60,642 nt of DNA from contig VRUG01000008.1 in NCBI GenBank assembly GCA_019456255.1, forward strand, positions 1 to 60,642, in the 5' to 3' direction. The notes beneath the pieces were generated by a model that worked only from the letters and a program-made list of their open reading frames with translations, was not told the DNA's origin and did not search any database. Positions 35,252 through 44,457 of the stretch are shown here, in pieces. This DNA is from Planctomycetota bacterium (lineage in GTDB: Bacteria; Planctomycetota; Phycisphaerae; Sedimentisphaerales; Anaerobacaceae). The number at the start of each line of letters is the position of its first letter. Position 1 is the first letter of the stretch. Both the position numbers and the translations under genes were made by a program.

Positions 35252-38200
35252 TGATTCGAAAAATTGTCGTTATTGCGTTTTGGGGTGCCGTTTTAGCGAT
35301 TAGTCAATCAGCATCAGGACGAGGTTTGGAGGTAAGACCGGCTGAAAACGAACTAATTGAAGCTAAAACCAACACGGTTGTAACTACAGTTTTCAGAATA
35401 ACAAATCAAACTACTGCAAGACACGAACTCGTTACAAAACTCGAACTGCCGCAAGGCTGGAAAGCTATGACTAACGATTTACCTTTCCACCTATCTTCAG
35501 ACAAAACACTAAAAAAAATCGTCAGCTTCTTTGTTCCAAAAAACACCGAGCCAGGAAGATATAAAATCAGATATATCGTGCAGGGAAGAAAAAAACTATC
35601 ACTAAGCGACTACTACGAATTTGAATTGATGGTCACGCAGGGACAATATCAAAAAACCCAGGAACTAAAAAAATACGTACTCGCGGGCCAAAGCACTGAT
35701 GTCTCATTTCAAATTACAAATAACAGCAGACACCAAAGCGATATCGCTGTCACCGTTGATAGCGAAAAAGGTACTCCACTCGTATTTAACCCCAAACACT
35801 TCAAGCTCGGCCCTAAGCAATCAAAAATCGTTACAGTTACACTCAGACCAGATGGCGAAATAACAAAAAACTTCACCGACAACATCCACGTCACTGCCTT
35901 GTTCCATCGCGGAGGAAAAGTAAAAACAAAAACCGTATCGAAGCACCCAATCCAGGTAGTTGTTAACGAAAAATTGCTAAAAGAAAAAGCTTTAGCGAGG
36001 GCAAAAGCAAAGGCACAAGCCAGACAAATAGCTCGCGCAAGAGCAAATATCTGGAATAGAGAAAAACAAAAGCAGCAGGACAAACAAAAACAGCAGGCTA
36101 TTACGCAGGCGGTAAAAAGAAACTTTAAGTTCCTCGAACCGGGCGATACAGAAAAAAGAATACTCCAAGCAGGGCCAAGGGGCGTCGTAACAGTAGCTTT
36201 TGGTATTAAAAATCCTACTAAACATAAACTTACATTCGTACCAAAACTCAAAATGCCAAAAGGATGGTCACAAATTGCAGGTTCAAAAACAATCGAACTG
36301 GCGCCAAACGAAAACAAAACAAACCTTATTGGATTCTCCGTACCAAAGAAAACACCAGCCGGAGAATATAGCCTCGACTACACTATCACCGAACAGCAGT
36401 ACCCCGACCTTCGAGAATCAACTTCATTCAAGGTGATCGTGAAACCAGTCATAAAAGTCGCCGTCGATTTAATAGAATCACCGAAATACGTAATTGCAGG
36501 TGAAAAATATCAAAGCTTCTTCGTTGTTAGAAATCAGGGCAATACCGAATACGACATCCAGATAAAGGTCAATGGTTCTGAAGAAACAAACTACGTTATC
36601 GACAATGAAAAATTCAAACTATTACCGGGACAGGCAAAAGCCGTTGTCGTTACCGCTGCTACCGACCAGCAAAGTAAAAGAAAGGTCAGGCACGCAATTC
36701 ACTTCGTAGCTGCAGTAACCGAGCAAAACGTCGAAATAGCGCAAAGCGCCGCAACAAGCGTCGTCGAAGTTATTCCGTTAGCTTCAGGAGAAGAAAAACC
36801 ATATCACACAATAAAAACACAAGCTATCATAAGTTACGTATCAGAGAAGGGAAGTAAAGATTCTTCCGGCGCTCAAATCACCATAAAAGGACAAGGAACA
36901 CTCGACGAAGAAGGAAAAAAGAATGTCAAGTTCCACTTTACCGGACCGGACATCGTAGACAAATCTATCTTTGGACAGCGGGACGAATACCTGTTTAGCT
37001 ACTGGACAGACAAATATCAACTCCATCTCGGAGACCGCGCCTTTAGACTCTCAAACTTGACAGAGGGATATCTTTACGGAAGGGGACTCGAAACAAGTCT
37101 CAATCTTAATGACGACCTAACCCTTGGTATGTACCATGTCGAAACAAGATGGCTCGAACCGGGCATAGAAGAAACTGCTGCATTCCTCGATTACAACATC
37201 AATGAAAAGGCAAAGATCGGACTTAACTACCTTAGAAAAAATGACAACTTCGCATCAAACGACATCGTCAGTATCGAAACGGAAATCGCCCCGGCTAAAA
37301 ATACAAAACTCGAACTTGAATACGCACTCGGCTCCGGAGCTGACAGAAAAGACAATGGATACATCGTCAGGCTTTACGGAAGAGACAGTATCGTAAACTA
37401 TTTCTTAAAGCTGATTCACGCAGGACCGGACTATCCGGGTTACTACAAGGACCTCGACTATCTAACAAGCGGATTTGCGCTAAAGATAAATAAAAATCTC
37501 AAGTTAAACGCAAGCCTCAGGTTTGAAAAAAATAACCTCGACATGAACCAGACACTTTCTTCTGCCGCCTTCGAAAGATATTCTACCGTGGGTTTAGGAT
37601 ACAGCTTTAACAACAAAAACAATACTACATTGCATTTTGACTGGCTGAACCGAGACCGACAGGACCAGCTCATTGACCCGCTATTCGATTATCAGCAGGA
37701 CTCACTAAGGGTTGCACTCGCACACAACTTAGGAAAATTCGCACTGCAAGGCTCTGCCGATATCGGAAAAACAAAGGACAGAATCACTAACCAAAACTCA
37801 AAAACAGAACGATATACCGCTACTCTTAATTTCAGACCCAACAATAAACAGTACTACAGAGCATATGCTTACTACGATGAGGATGTCGACTCAACTGGAA
37901 CTGGTACAAGAGGAATAACTTTAGGGTTTAAAACAAGACAGCAAATAGCAGAAAGAACCTTTTTCAGCATGCTCCTCGAAACAAACGATTTCGAAGCCGA
38001 GACCGCGAGTGACAGGGACAATCTGCAAATGGGACTCGACCATATCTTCAAAAATAAAAATAAACTTTCTATAAAGCTCAGACATACAAGATATCGAGGA
38101 ACTACCAGCAGAGACGCAACCTCGCTGCTCATGCAATATACAATACCTATGGGATTGCCAATATCAAAAAGGAAAAGTATTGGCTCGGTATACGGTTTCA

Positions 38201-38868
38201 TCTATGACAATAAATCACAAAAAGCTATCGACGGAGCTATCGTAAACCTTAACGACCTCATAACGGCAACAGACACAAGCGGAAGATTTAGCTTCAATGC
38301 CGTTAGACCTGGAATTTATTATCTAAATGTTAACAACGATAGCCTCGGAGAAAATCGACTCACTAAACAAAAAACTCCAATCCAAATAACTGTCGCAGGA
38401 GGAAAGGCTACGCAAGTTGATTTGCAAGCCGTCGTAAAAACATCGCTAACAGGCCAGGTTATGGTATATCGATACGATACCCAAAAATTAAAATCTGACG
38501 ACCTCTCTGCCGAAAATAATACCTACTATAGCTCAGGAACCGGAATCACAAAGGGACAAAAAGGAAAACTTGTCGAAGACTATGGCCTCCAAAACACCAT
38601 CATAGAACTGAAAAAGAATGACGAAACTAAGAGAGTCATGACCGACAGACACGGAAGATTTGAAATTCTTGACCTGAGACCCGGAATCTGGACACTTAAA
38701 CTTTATACTGAGACTCTGCCGCAATACTATTATCTCGAAAAGAACAATCTAAAACTTGATTTGAAGTCGGGACAACCCGCACAGGTAAACCTCAAAGTAT
38801 TACCGAGAAAACGCCAGATAAAAATTATTGGTAAACAAAAAAGCCTCGACGAAGAAATTAAAAAATAA
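35251..38868 (+). CDS. Large outer-membrane barrel protein with Ig-like and carboxypeptidase-regulatory-like domains, usher-like
   Basis: 1205 residues with a signal peptide. Residues ~25-230 and ~285-505 hold NEW3/Ig-like repeats (PAENELIEAKTNTVVTTVFR, LPQGWKAMTNDL; MPKGWSQIAGSK), separated by a Lys/Ala/Gln-rich coiled segment (~235-285). Residues ~520-975 look like a transmembrane beta-barrel: alternating aromatic strands such as YRAYAYYDEDVDSTGTGTRG and YTATLNFRPNN. Two carboxypeptidase-regulatory-like modules follow (GSVYGFIYDNKSQKAIDGA from ~977, a second from ~1068). Ushers of fimbrial systems share the order barrel plus small beta domains, but size and order differ. An export pore for the small secreted proteins is the working idea. 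Confidence 0.65.
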   Translation: MIRKIVVIAFWGAVLAISQSASGRGLEVRPAENELIEAKTNTVVTTVFRITNQTTARHELVTKLELPQGWKAMTNDLPFHLSSDKTLKKIVSFFVPKNTEPGRYKIRYIVQGRKKLSLSDYYEFELMVTQGQYQKTQELKKYVLAGQSTDVSFQITNNSRHQSDIAVTVDSEKGTPLVFNPKHFKLGPKQSKIVTVTLRPDGEITKNFTDNIHVTALFHRGGKVKTKTVSKHPIQVVVNEKLLKEKALARAKAKAQARQIARARANIWNREKQKQQDKQKQQAITQAVKRNFKFLEPGDTEKRILQAGPRGVVTVAFGIKNPTKHKLTFVPKLKMPKGWSQIAGSKTIELAPNENKTNLIGFSVPKKTPAGEYSLDYTITEQQYPDLRESTSFKVIVKPVIKVAVDLIESPKYVIAGEKYQSFFVVRNQGNTEYDIQIKVNGSEETNYVIDNEKFKLLPGQAKAVVVTAATDQQSKRKVRHAIHFVAAVTEQNVEIAQSAATSVVEVIPLASGEEKPYHTIKTQAIISYVSEKGSKDSSGAQITIKGQGTLDEEGKKNVKFHFTGPDIVDKSIFGQRDEYLFSYWTDKYQLHLGDRAFRLSNLTEGYLYGRGLETSLNLNDDLTLGMYHVETRWLEPGIEETAAFLDYNINEKAKIGLNYLRKNDNFASNDIVSIETEIAPAKNTKLELEYALGSGADRKDNGYIVRLYGRDSIVNYFLKLIHAGPDYPGYYKDLDYLTSGFALKINKNLKLNASLRFEKNNLDMNQTLSSAAFERYSTVGLGYSFNNKNNTTLHFDWLNRDRQDQLIDPLFDYQQDSLRVALAHNLGKFALQGSADIGKTKDRITNQNSKTERYTATLNFRPNNKQYYRAYAYYDEDVDSTGTGTRGITLGFKTRQQIAERTFFSMLLETNDFEAETASDRDNLQMGLDHIFKNKNKLSIKLRHTRYRGTTSRDATSLLMQYTIPMGLPISKRKSIGSVYGFIYDNKSQKAIDGAIVNLNDLITATDTSGRFSFNAVRPGIYYLNVNNDSLGENRLTKQKTPIQITVAGGKATQVDLQAVVKTSLTGQVMVYRYDTQKLKSDDLSAENNTYYSSGTGITKGQKGKLVEDYGLQNTIIELKKNDETKRVMTDRHGRFEILDLRPGIWTLKLYTETLPQYYYLEKNNLKLDLKSGQPAQVNLKVLPRKRQIKIIGKQKSLDEEIKK

Positions 38869-38879
38869 AACCAATTACA

Positions 38880-39322
38880 AAGGTGTAAATTGGGTTCGTT
38901 ACCTGTGGCAAACAAAAGAGGTAGTTGGAACTCCCAAGGAAGACCCTAAGTATATTTGCTTCAGCGACAGCAATTCATATCCATATGACACAAGCCCGAC
39001 ACAGGGATTCCACCCAACGTTCAATGACGGTATCTCGCCATACACCGCACCTGTCGGATGGTTTGCCCCAAACGCCTATGGACTATACAATATGGCAGGA
39101 AACGTCTTTGAGTGGTGCAATGACGGGTATGATTTTGGATACTATCTCGTAACACCTTCGACAAACAATCCAAAAGGACCTATCAGCGGTACCGTACGTG
39201 TCCACAGAGGAGGAGCATGGGTCGGAGAAACTTACAACTCCAAGGTATCATATCGAAACTTCTACACACCGGGACATCGTACAAGCTACAATGGGTTTAG
39301 AGTTGTACTCGACCTGAAATAA
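38880..39322 (+). pseudogene. C-terminal fragment of formylglycine-generating-enzyme-like (SUMF1) domain
   Basis: About 140 residues of an FGE-sulfatase domain remain: PVGWFAPNAYGLYNMAGNVF followed by EWCND, then NPKGPISGTVRVHRGGAW and YNGFRVV. Family members are ~250 residues or more, so the N-terminal half is missing. The only in-frame ATG (38828) lies inside the upstream barrel gene. The active-site cysteines of true FGE (in the region after RGGSW) are absent here. The junction sequence GGTGTAAATTGGGTTCGTT and ACCTGTGGCA matches pieces of the 12-kb repeat, suggesting a repeat-associated deletion or insertion. Confidence 0.7.
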
Positions 39323-39532
39323 AAACCAAAAAATAAAAAAAAGTACAGGCCGATAATACACAAATAATAAAACCTAAAAACACTCAAAACAAACTACATT
39401 CACGTTAAGTTGCACATCACTAAAGCCGATGCAAAAATAAGGAATGTAAGGGTGTAGAATCCCCGCTGAATTGGCATGACAAGTCAATGCCGCCGCAAAA
39501 GTAGAAACAAAAAAGAGAGCATGGAGTGTGAT

Positions 39533-40078
39533 ATGTTTTCTCAATCGAGAAATATAAAAGTACTTATCGTCGCGATGATTTCAATAATTATCGGGGGAGC
39601 AATTCTAAAAACAATGGGAAATAATCCGCCCTCCGCTGGTACCTTCAGCTTATCACAATACTATTACCTCGCACCAGTAGAAAAAATTGTTTCTTCAAAT
39701 ATTGCACGAACCGATGATAAATGGGATGCCGTCGAAATCGTATATTCAGGTACAAGAGCGGGAAATATAAGACAGCTCGCCTCACTTAGCGGACTAAATA
39801 GCCCGGAAGATGTTAACTACCACTTTGTTGTTTGCAATGGACTCGGGGCAGAAGATGGACAAATACAAACAACTGGAAAATGGACCAGACAATGGCCCGT
39901 CGTACTCGGCAAAACAAGCAGCGATACAAAGCAGGCAATACATATATGCGTTATAACCGATAGCAAGGTCATGCCGCCGACACAAATACAGCTCAAAAGA
40001 ACAGAAGCACTCGTAGAAGCACTATCAAGAAAGTTTAGCATCTACCCGGAAAAAATACACTACCCAAAAACCTGGTAA
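39533..40078 (+). CDS. Degenerate N-acetylmuramoyl-L-alanine amidase / PGRP-like membrane protein
   Basis: 181 residues from the ATG at 39533 (GGAG six bases upstream; 39521 is the alternative). One N-terminal membrane helix is followed by a domain with the amidase-2/PGRP layout (WDAVEIVYSGTRAGNIRQLA, VNYHFVVCNGLGAEDGQIQ, WTRQW). The zinc-binding His residues of active amidases are replaced (IVYS where IxIHHS is usual), so it may bind rather than cut peptidoglycan. It leads the mreB-mreC-L,D-transpeptidase cluster. Confidence 0.68.
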   Translation: MFSQSRNIKVLIVAMISIIIGGAILKTMGNNPPSAGTFSLSQYYYLAPVEKIVSSNIARTDDKWDAVEIVYSGTRAGNIRQLASLSGLNSPEDVNYHFVVCNGLGAEDGQIQTTGKWTRQWPVVLGKTSSDTKQAIHICVITDSKVMPPTQIQLKRTEALVEALSRKFSIYPEKIHYPKTW

Positions 40079-40329
40079 CAAAAAAAATCCGTAAATAATT
40101 TCCTCATACCCTTTATCTTACCGGACTAACAACTCCTTACGTCCAATAAAACATCCCAAAAAAGACCGTATTCAAACCAATAACCACCAAAACAAATCAC
40201 ATATTGACCCGACCATTTGATAAACCGATAAAACCAGATAAGAAGAAAAAATAACGGACTATCAAAAAGAGGATGAACAGGAAAACGTGCCTGATAAATG
40301 GAATTTAAATAAAGAAAAGGTGAAATAAA

Positions 40330-41424
40330 ATGTTTATCAAAAAAGCGAAAAGATTAATGGATCTGGCTTTGGGATATTGTGGAAGTTTTCTAAGTGTAGA
40401 TATCGGAGTTGATCTGGGAACCTGTACGACACTCGTAAGCGTAAGAGGAAAAGGGATCGTACTAAGCGAACCGTCCGTCGTCGCCATCAACAAAGCTACA
40501 AACACCGTACTAAGTAACGGAAATGCCGTCGGAACTATCGCAAGAGAAATGCTCGGTAAAACTCCAAATTCTATCACCGCTATCAGACCGCTTAAAAACG
40601 GAGTCATCAGCGATTTCGAAGCGACCGAAGCAATGCTGAGCTACTTCATAAAAAAAGCACAGGGAGTAAACAGAATGGCCTTCTCAAGACCGAGAGTTGT
40701 TATCGCTGTACCAAGCGGAATTACACAGGTCGAAAGAAGAGCAGTCATCGAAAGCGTTGAAAGAATCGGGGCAAGAAAAGTCTATCTCGTTGACGAAGCA
40801 ATGGCCGCTGGTATCGGAGCAGGACTGCCCGTCGCAAATCCAACTGCCTCAATGATTGTTGATATCGGAGGAGGAACCACTGAAGTCGCAATCATCAGCC
40901 TCGCTGACATCGCTTCATGCGAATCAATACAGGTAGGTGGCGACGATATGGACGAAGCAATTATCAACCATCTGAAGAAAACTTACAACCTGCTCGTAGG
41001 AGAAGCAAGAGCTGAACAGGTCAAAATGCAAATAGGCTCCGCAGCACCACTAAAAGAAGAATTAACCATGAAGGTCGCCGGAAGAGATACTATCAGCGGC
41101 ATGCCAAGAGAAATTGTCATTACAAGCGAAGAAATAAGAACCGCACTAAGAGAACCAATCGCGGCACTGATTGATGGAGTTACAAAAACTCTCGGAAAAG
41201 CAAAACCTGAATTAGCAGCGGACCTCATAGACAACGGCGTACATGTCTGCGGTGGTGGCTCACTGCTAAGAGAAATTGATACCGTACTGGCAAATGCCAC
41301 AGGACTAAATGTTATAAGAGTCGACGAGCCCATCGGGTCCGTCGCAAGAGGAACCTGTACATATATCGAAAATCTCGAAATGTGGAAAGACACTATCGAG
41401 CATGCAGAACAAAGAAGAGCATGA
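40330..41424 (+). CDS. mreB: Rod-shape-determining actin-like protein MreB
   Basis: 364 residues. Actin-fold motifs: the phosphate-1 loop VDIGVDLGTCTTLV, DIGGGTTEVAIISL and the adenosine motif CGGGSLLREID. MreB filaments guide cell-wall synthesis. It carries a ~24-residue N-terminal extension before the usual start, containing an amphipathic helix (KKAKRLMDLALGYCGSF) that could bind membrane. mreC follows 64 nt downstream. Confidence 0.96.
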   Translation: MFIKKAKRLMDLALGYCGSFLSVDIGVDLGTCTTLVSVRGKGIVLSEPSVVAINKATNTVLSNGNAVGTIAREMLGKTPNSITAIRPLKNGVISDFEATEAMLSYFIKKAQGVNRMAFSRPRVVIAVPSGITQVERRAVIESVERIGARKVYLVDEAMAAGIGAGLPVANPTASMIVDIGGGTTEVAIISLADIASCESIQVGGDDMDEAIINHLKKTYNLLVGEARAEQVKMQIGSAAPLKEELTMKVAGRDTISGMPREIVITSEEIRTALREPIAALIDGVTKTLGKAKPELAADLIDNGVHVCGGGSLLREIDTVLANATGLNVIRVDEPIGSVARGTCTYIENLEMWKDTIEHAEQRRA

Positions 41425-41488
41425 AATTTACTCTAAATTAAAAGCTATTGAATGAGTGAATAAAAACTCATGAAATTAAAATAACGGT

Positions 41489-42307
41489 ATGGTCAAGAGA
41501 AGAAATAAAATTTCTGAAAGAGTTGTGTTGACCTGGCTCATGATAGCAGGATTGCTACTGCTCTTTGCACCCCAGGCACTGACAAATAAAATACAATTCA
41601 CCTTTATTAGACTTTTTAAAATACCACTGTCGGTCAGCAGAAGCATTACACAAAAAACAAACCAGCCAAAATCAGAGGCAAGCGTCGTTGACAGAAGCAA
41701 ATACATACAACTGAGAAACCATCTTGCAAACAATATACAATGGCTCCACCAGGAAAGACACAAAGTAGAAATGCTCTCAGGATTAAGGGACAGAACCGTT
41801 TGGGACGAGTCAAATTTGGTAATGGCAGATATCATCACTGCTTTTATGGGAAAATCAAGAAACGAATTTGTTATAAACCGCGGAAAAAACGATGGATTAG
41901 CTAAGGGACAATTCGTACTCGGTGACTACAGCGTCATCGGTACAATAACACAACTTGATTCAAAAACCGCAAGAGTAAGATTGATTACTGACCCTGCTTC
42001 AAGAATAGCTGTAGAAATTGCAGAAATAAACGCAAGCTGTCTCATGCAGGGACAAGCACAGAATTCCGCCAAAATACAACTACTGCCAATAAAGCACATG
42101 GTAAAAGTGAATGACGTTGTTTGTGCAGGAAAAAAACCAGGCTTCCTCGAAGTGCCTATCATTACAGGCGTTGTCGTCAAATGCGAAAAAAGTGACGAAA
42201 ACCCGCTGATTTGGGATATAACCGTCAGGCCCGCTTGCGACATACAAAGATTAAAAAGCGTCACCGTTATAATAAATAAAACAACCGACAAAACCTCGAA
42301 TAGTTAA
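41489..42307 (+). CDS. mreC: Rod-shape-determining protein MreC
   Basis: 272 residues. An N-terminal membrane helix (VLTWLMIAGLLLLFAPQ), a coiled stretch, then the periplasmic double-barrel domain (FVINRGKNDGLAKGQFVLGD, VRLITDPASRIAVEI, IITGVV). It couples MreB to periplasmic wall enzymes. No mreD or mrdA/mrdB follows, which is unusual; an L,D-transpeptidase takes the next position. Confidence 0.9.
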   Translation: MVKRRNKISERVVLTWLMIAGLLLLFAPQALTNKIQFTFIRLFKIPLSVSRSITQKTNQPKSEASVVDRSKYIQLRNHLANNIQWLHQERHKVEMLSGLRDRTVWDESNLVMADIITAFMGKSRNEFVINRGKNDGLAKGQFVLGDYSVIGTITQLDSKTARVRLITDPASRIAVEIAEINASCLMQGQAQNSAKIQLLPIKHMVKVNDVVCAGKKPGFLEVPIITGVVVKCEKSDENPLIWDITVRPACDIQRLKSVTVIINKTTDKTSNS

Positions 42308-42332
42308 GAGAAAATAACAAGGAGAATTTAAC

Positions 42333-43364
42333 ATGAGAAGTTATTCACGAAGGTCATCAATGAGCCGGAGACGACGAAAAAGAAAAATGATGTACATCTT
42401 TTCACTGATACTCCTTATCTTTATTACGAAAAAATTTACCAGAAATTCAGACCCAGCAACAGCTTTCGGAGGAGCTGACCAGATGAATTTCTCAATAGCC
42501 GGAGTCGAAATACAAGATAGTATAATGGCACCAGTCGCAGATTCAAAAACCGAACATCAGGTAATCATAAAAAAAACACCAAAGCCAACGGCTAAACGAA
42601 ACAAAAAAGTGTCCTCACTAATAGAGAACATTACGGATAAACTGCAGAAAAACTCCGCAAGTATTATAGACGCACGAAACAAACTAAACGAAACGCTCTC
42701 GGTATCTATGAACAAGCAGCAAACCGCTTTTGTAAAACAGCAACTCTCTGAACTTTCAAAGCAATGGCTCTTCAGCAGAAACGTCTTCGCCGAAGATACA
42801 CTATGCAAAAATTATAAGGTCAAGCCGGGAGACAGACTTGCCGTCATTGGAAAAACATTTAACGTGCCTTACCAAATTCTCATGAGAATTAATAATATCA
42901 ACGACCCTAAAAATCTAAGGGCAGGGGAAATCATAAAAGTTATTAACGGACCCTTCCATTGCAAAATTTCGCGCAAAGATTTCACTATGGATTTATATCT
43001 CCAGGATACTTACGTAACTACTTTTCCTGTAGGACTCGGAAAGCAAGGTATGGAAACCCCGACCGGACGATGGGTTGTAAAGCCGACCGGAAAACTTATA
43101 TCACCTACATGGACGGACCCGATGAGCGGAAAAACTTATCAGGCAGACGACCCAGCGTACCCACTCGGCGCAAGATGGATTGGATTAAAAGGTATAGACG
43201 GTGACGCAAAAGACAGAACCGGCTTCGCTATTCATGGAACAAAAAGTCCGGACGAAGTCGGAACCGCGATCTCACAGGGATGCATTCGACTCTATAACGG
43301 TGACGAAATTCTCCTCTACGACATGTTAACACCAGCCGTCTCACAGGTCATAGTCGTACAGTAG
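42333..43364 (+). CDS. LysM / L,D-transpeptidase (YkuD)
   Basis: 343 residues. A very basic cytoplasmic N-terminus (SRRRRKRK), one membrane helix, a linker, a LysM peptidoglycan-binding domain (KVKPGDRLAVIGKTFNVPYQ, about 165-210) and a YkuD domain with His301 (FAIHGTK) and the nucleophile Cys317 (SQGCIRL). It would make 3-3 or protein-wall crosslinks. Ribosome site AAGGAG. Position directly after mreC suggests it serves MreB-directed wall growth. Confidence 0.92.
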   Translation: MRSYSRRSSMSRRRRKRKMMYIFSLILLIFITKKFTRNSDPATAFGGADQMNFSIAGVEIQDSIMAPVADSKTEHQVIIKKTPKPTAKRNKKVSSLIENITDKLQKNSASIIDARNKLNETLSVSMNKQQTAFVKQQLSELSKQWLFSRNVFAEDTLCKNYKVKPGDRLAVIGKTFNVPYQILMRINNINDPKNLRAGEIIKVINGPFHCKISRKDFTMDLYLQDTYVTTFPVGLGKQGMETPTGRWVVKPTGKLISPTWTDPMSGKTYQADDPAYPLGARWIGLKGIDGDAKDRTGFAIHGTKSPDEVGTAISQGCIRLYNGDEILLYDMLTPAVSQVIVVQ

Positions 43365-43507
43365 AACACGAAAAGCAAAATCGGCATTTTACCCAAAATA
43401 CCAAAAAATACACCCGATTTTATTAGCACCACCGACCCATAAAAAGCCAATTTCCCCCGCTAAAACCCCAAAAACGCCGATTCCTCCACTTATTTCCAAC
43501 CAAAAAC

Positions 43508-43536
43508 TTGCGGACATCAACTTTTTCTGATATAAT
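43508..43536 (+). promoter_or_regulatory. Sigma-70-type promoter of 3D-domain gene
   Basis: TTGCGG (43508-43513), a 17-base spacer, TATAAT (43531-43536). It implies a ~83-nt leader that contains TAGGT/ACCTA pairing. Confidence 0.7.
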
Positions 43537-43625
43537 CCGTGCTACATGTCCACGGATGGGGAACCAATAATCTTTTCTAAATCGTAGGTGCGAACTATAC
43601 CTATGGTTGCTGAAGGGGGGTTTTG

Positions 43626-44078
43626 ATGACAAAAGCTAACGATAAGAATCTCTATAGTCATTTTGCCGGCTTAAATCCAATCGTTATCCTGATTCTGCTG
43701 GTAGCGATATTCACAATTATAAACCAGATTGTCACCGAAACCTACGCATTCACAAACACCAGCGACCAGTGGCAAACCGTAAAAATGAAAGTCACGGCCT
43801 ATTGTCCATGCCCAAAATGCTGCGGTATCTATTCTGATGGCGTAACTGCTACGGGACACAAAATTTATCGTGGCGACACATTCGTTGCTGCGGATAAGAC
43901 ATACTCATTCGGAACCGAAATGCTTATCCCCGGCTACAATAACAGCCAAGCAGTTCAAGTCCTCGACAGAGGAGGAGCTATAAAAGGTAACAAGCTCGAC
44001 GTCTTCTTCAACACACACAAAGCAGCTCTCAAGTGGGGCGTCAGATACCTCGATGTAAAAATCAGACAAGCAAGCTAA
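43626..44078 (+). CDS. 3D-domain (MltA-like) secreted or membrane-anchored cell-wall protein
   Basis: 150 residues from the ATG at 43626 (GGGGGG upstream). One N-terminal membrane segment (NPIVILILLVAIFTIINQIV), then a 3D domain: KVTAYCPCPKCCGIYSDGVTATG, FGTEMLIPGY and the three conserved aspartates ending VLDRGGAIKGNKLDVFF. 3D domains form the double-psi barrel core of lytic transglycosylases such as MltA and Rpf-like proteins. It fits the wall cluster upstream but has its own promoter. Confidence 0.88.
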   Translation: MTKANDKNLYSHFAGLNPIVILILLVAIFTIINQIVTETYAFTNTSDQWQTVKMKVTAYCPCPKCCGIYSDGVTATGHKIYRGDTFVAADKTYSFGTEMLIPGYNNSQAVQVLDRGGAIKGNKLDVFFNTHKAALKWGVRYLDVKIRQAS

Positions 44079-44457
44079 AACAACCCTGATACTATAACTC
44101 AAACTCATCTGCAAAAAACAAAAGGGCCCGGAAATAAAATTCCCGCCACTTGTCATTCTGAACGAAGTGAAGAATCTCTTCCCTAATTTATGCCTGCCTC
44201 GAGTTTATCGAAGGGAACCTGTAATCTCGTTCTCTACCCCGTTTGTCATCCTGAGTAAAACGAAGGATCTCAACCTTAATCTATATCTGAACCCTTAAAC
44301 TCGTTCTTTACCCTACATCGTTCTCTGACTCCTGTTTTTCCCCTTCCCACCTTTTCCTTGACATTAAACATCCAATAAAATAAATTACAAAAAAGCGATG
44401 GGTAGTAGTATGGTAGGCTACCGTCAGCGACGAAACAAGTCTTCGAGGACTAACGAA
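44079..44457. repeat. Gene-free stretch with REP-like motifs
   Basis: It holds two related 28-mers, TGTCATTCTGAACGAAGTG... (44151-44178) and TGTCATCCTGAGTAAAACG... (44244-44271), both ending in the GAA/GGATCTC core. Between them is a CTCGAGTTTATCGAAGGG motif (44198-44215). These are common intergenic repeats; they mark the left edge of an accessory island. Confidence 0.65.

Noticed and set aside
35709..36317. 202-codon minus-strand frame inside the barrel gene
   Set aside because: Antisense shadow of a well-supported coding region with signal peptide and domains.
43537..43625. ydaO/c-di-AMP riboswitch as a firm call
   Set aside because: Too short and missing most conserved blocks; kept only as a low-interest leader observation.
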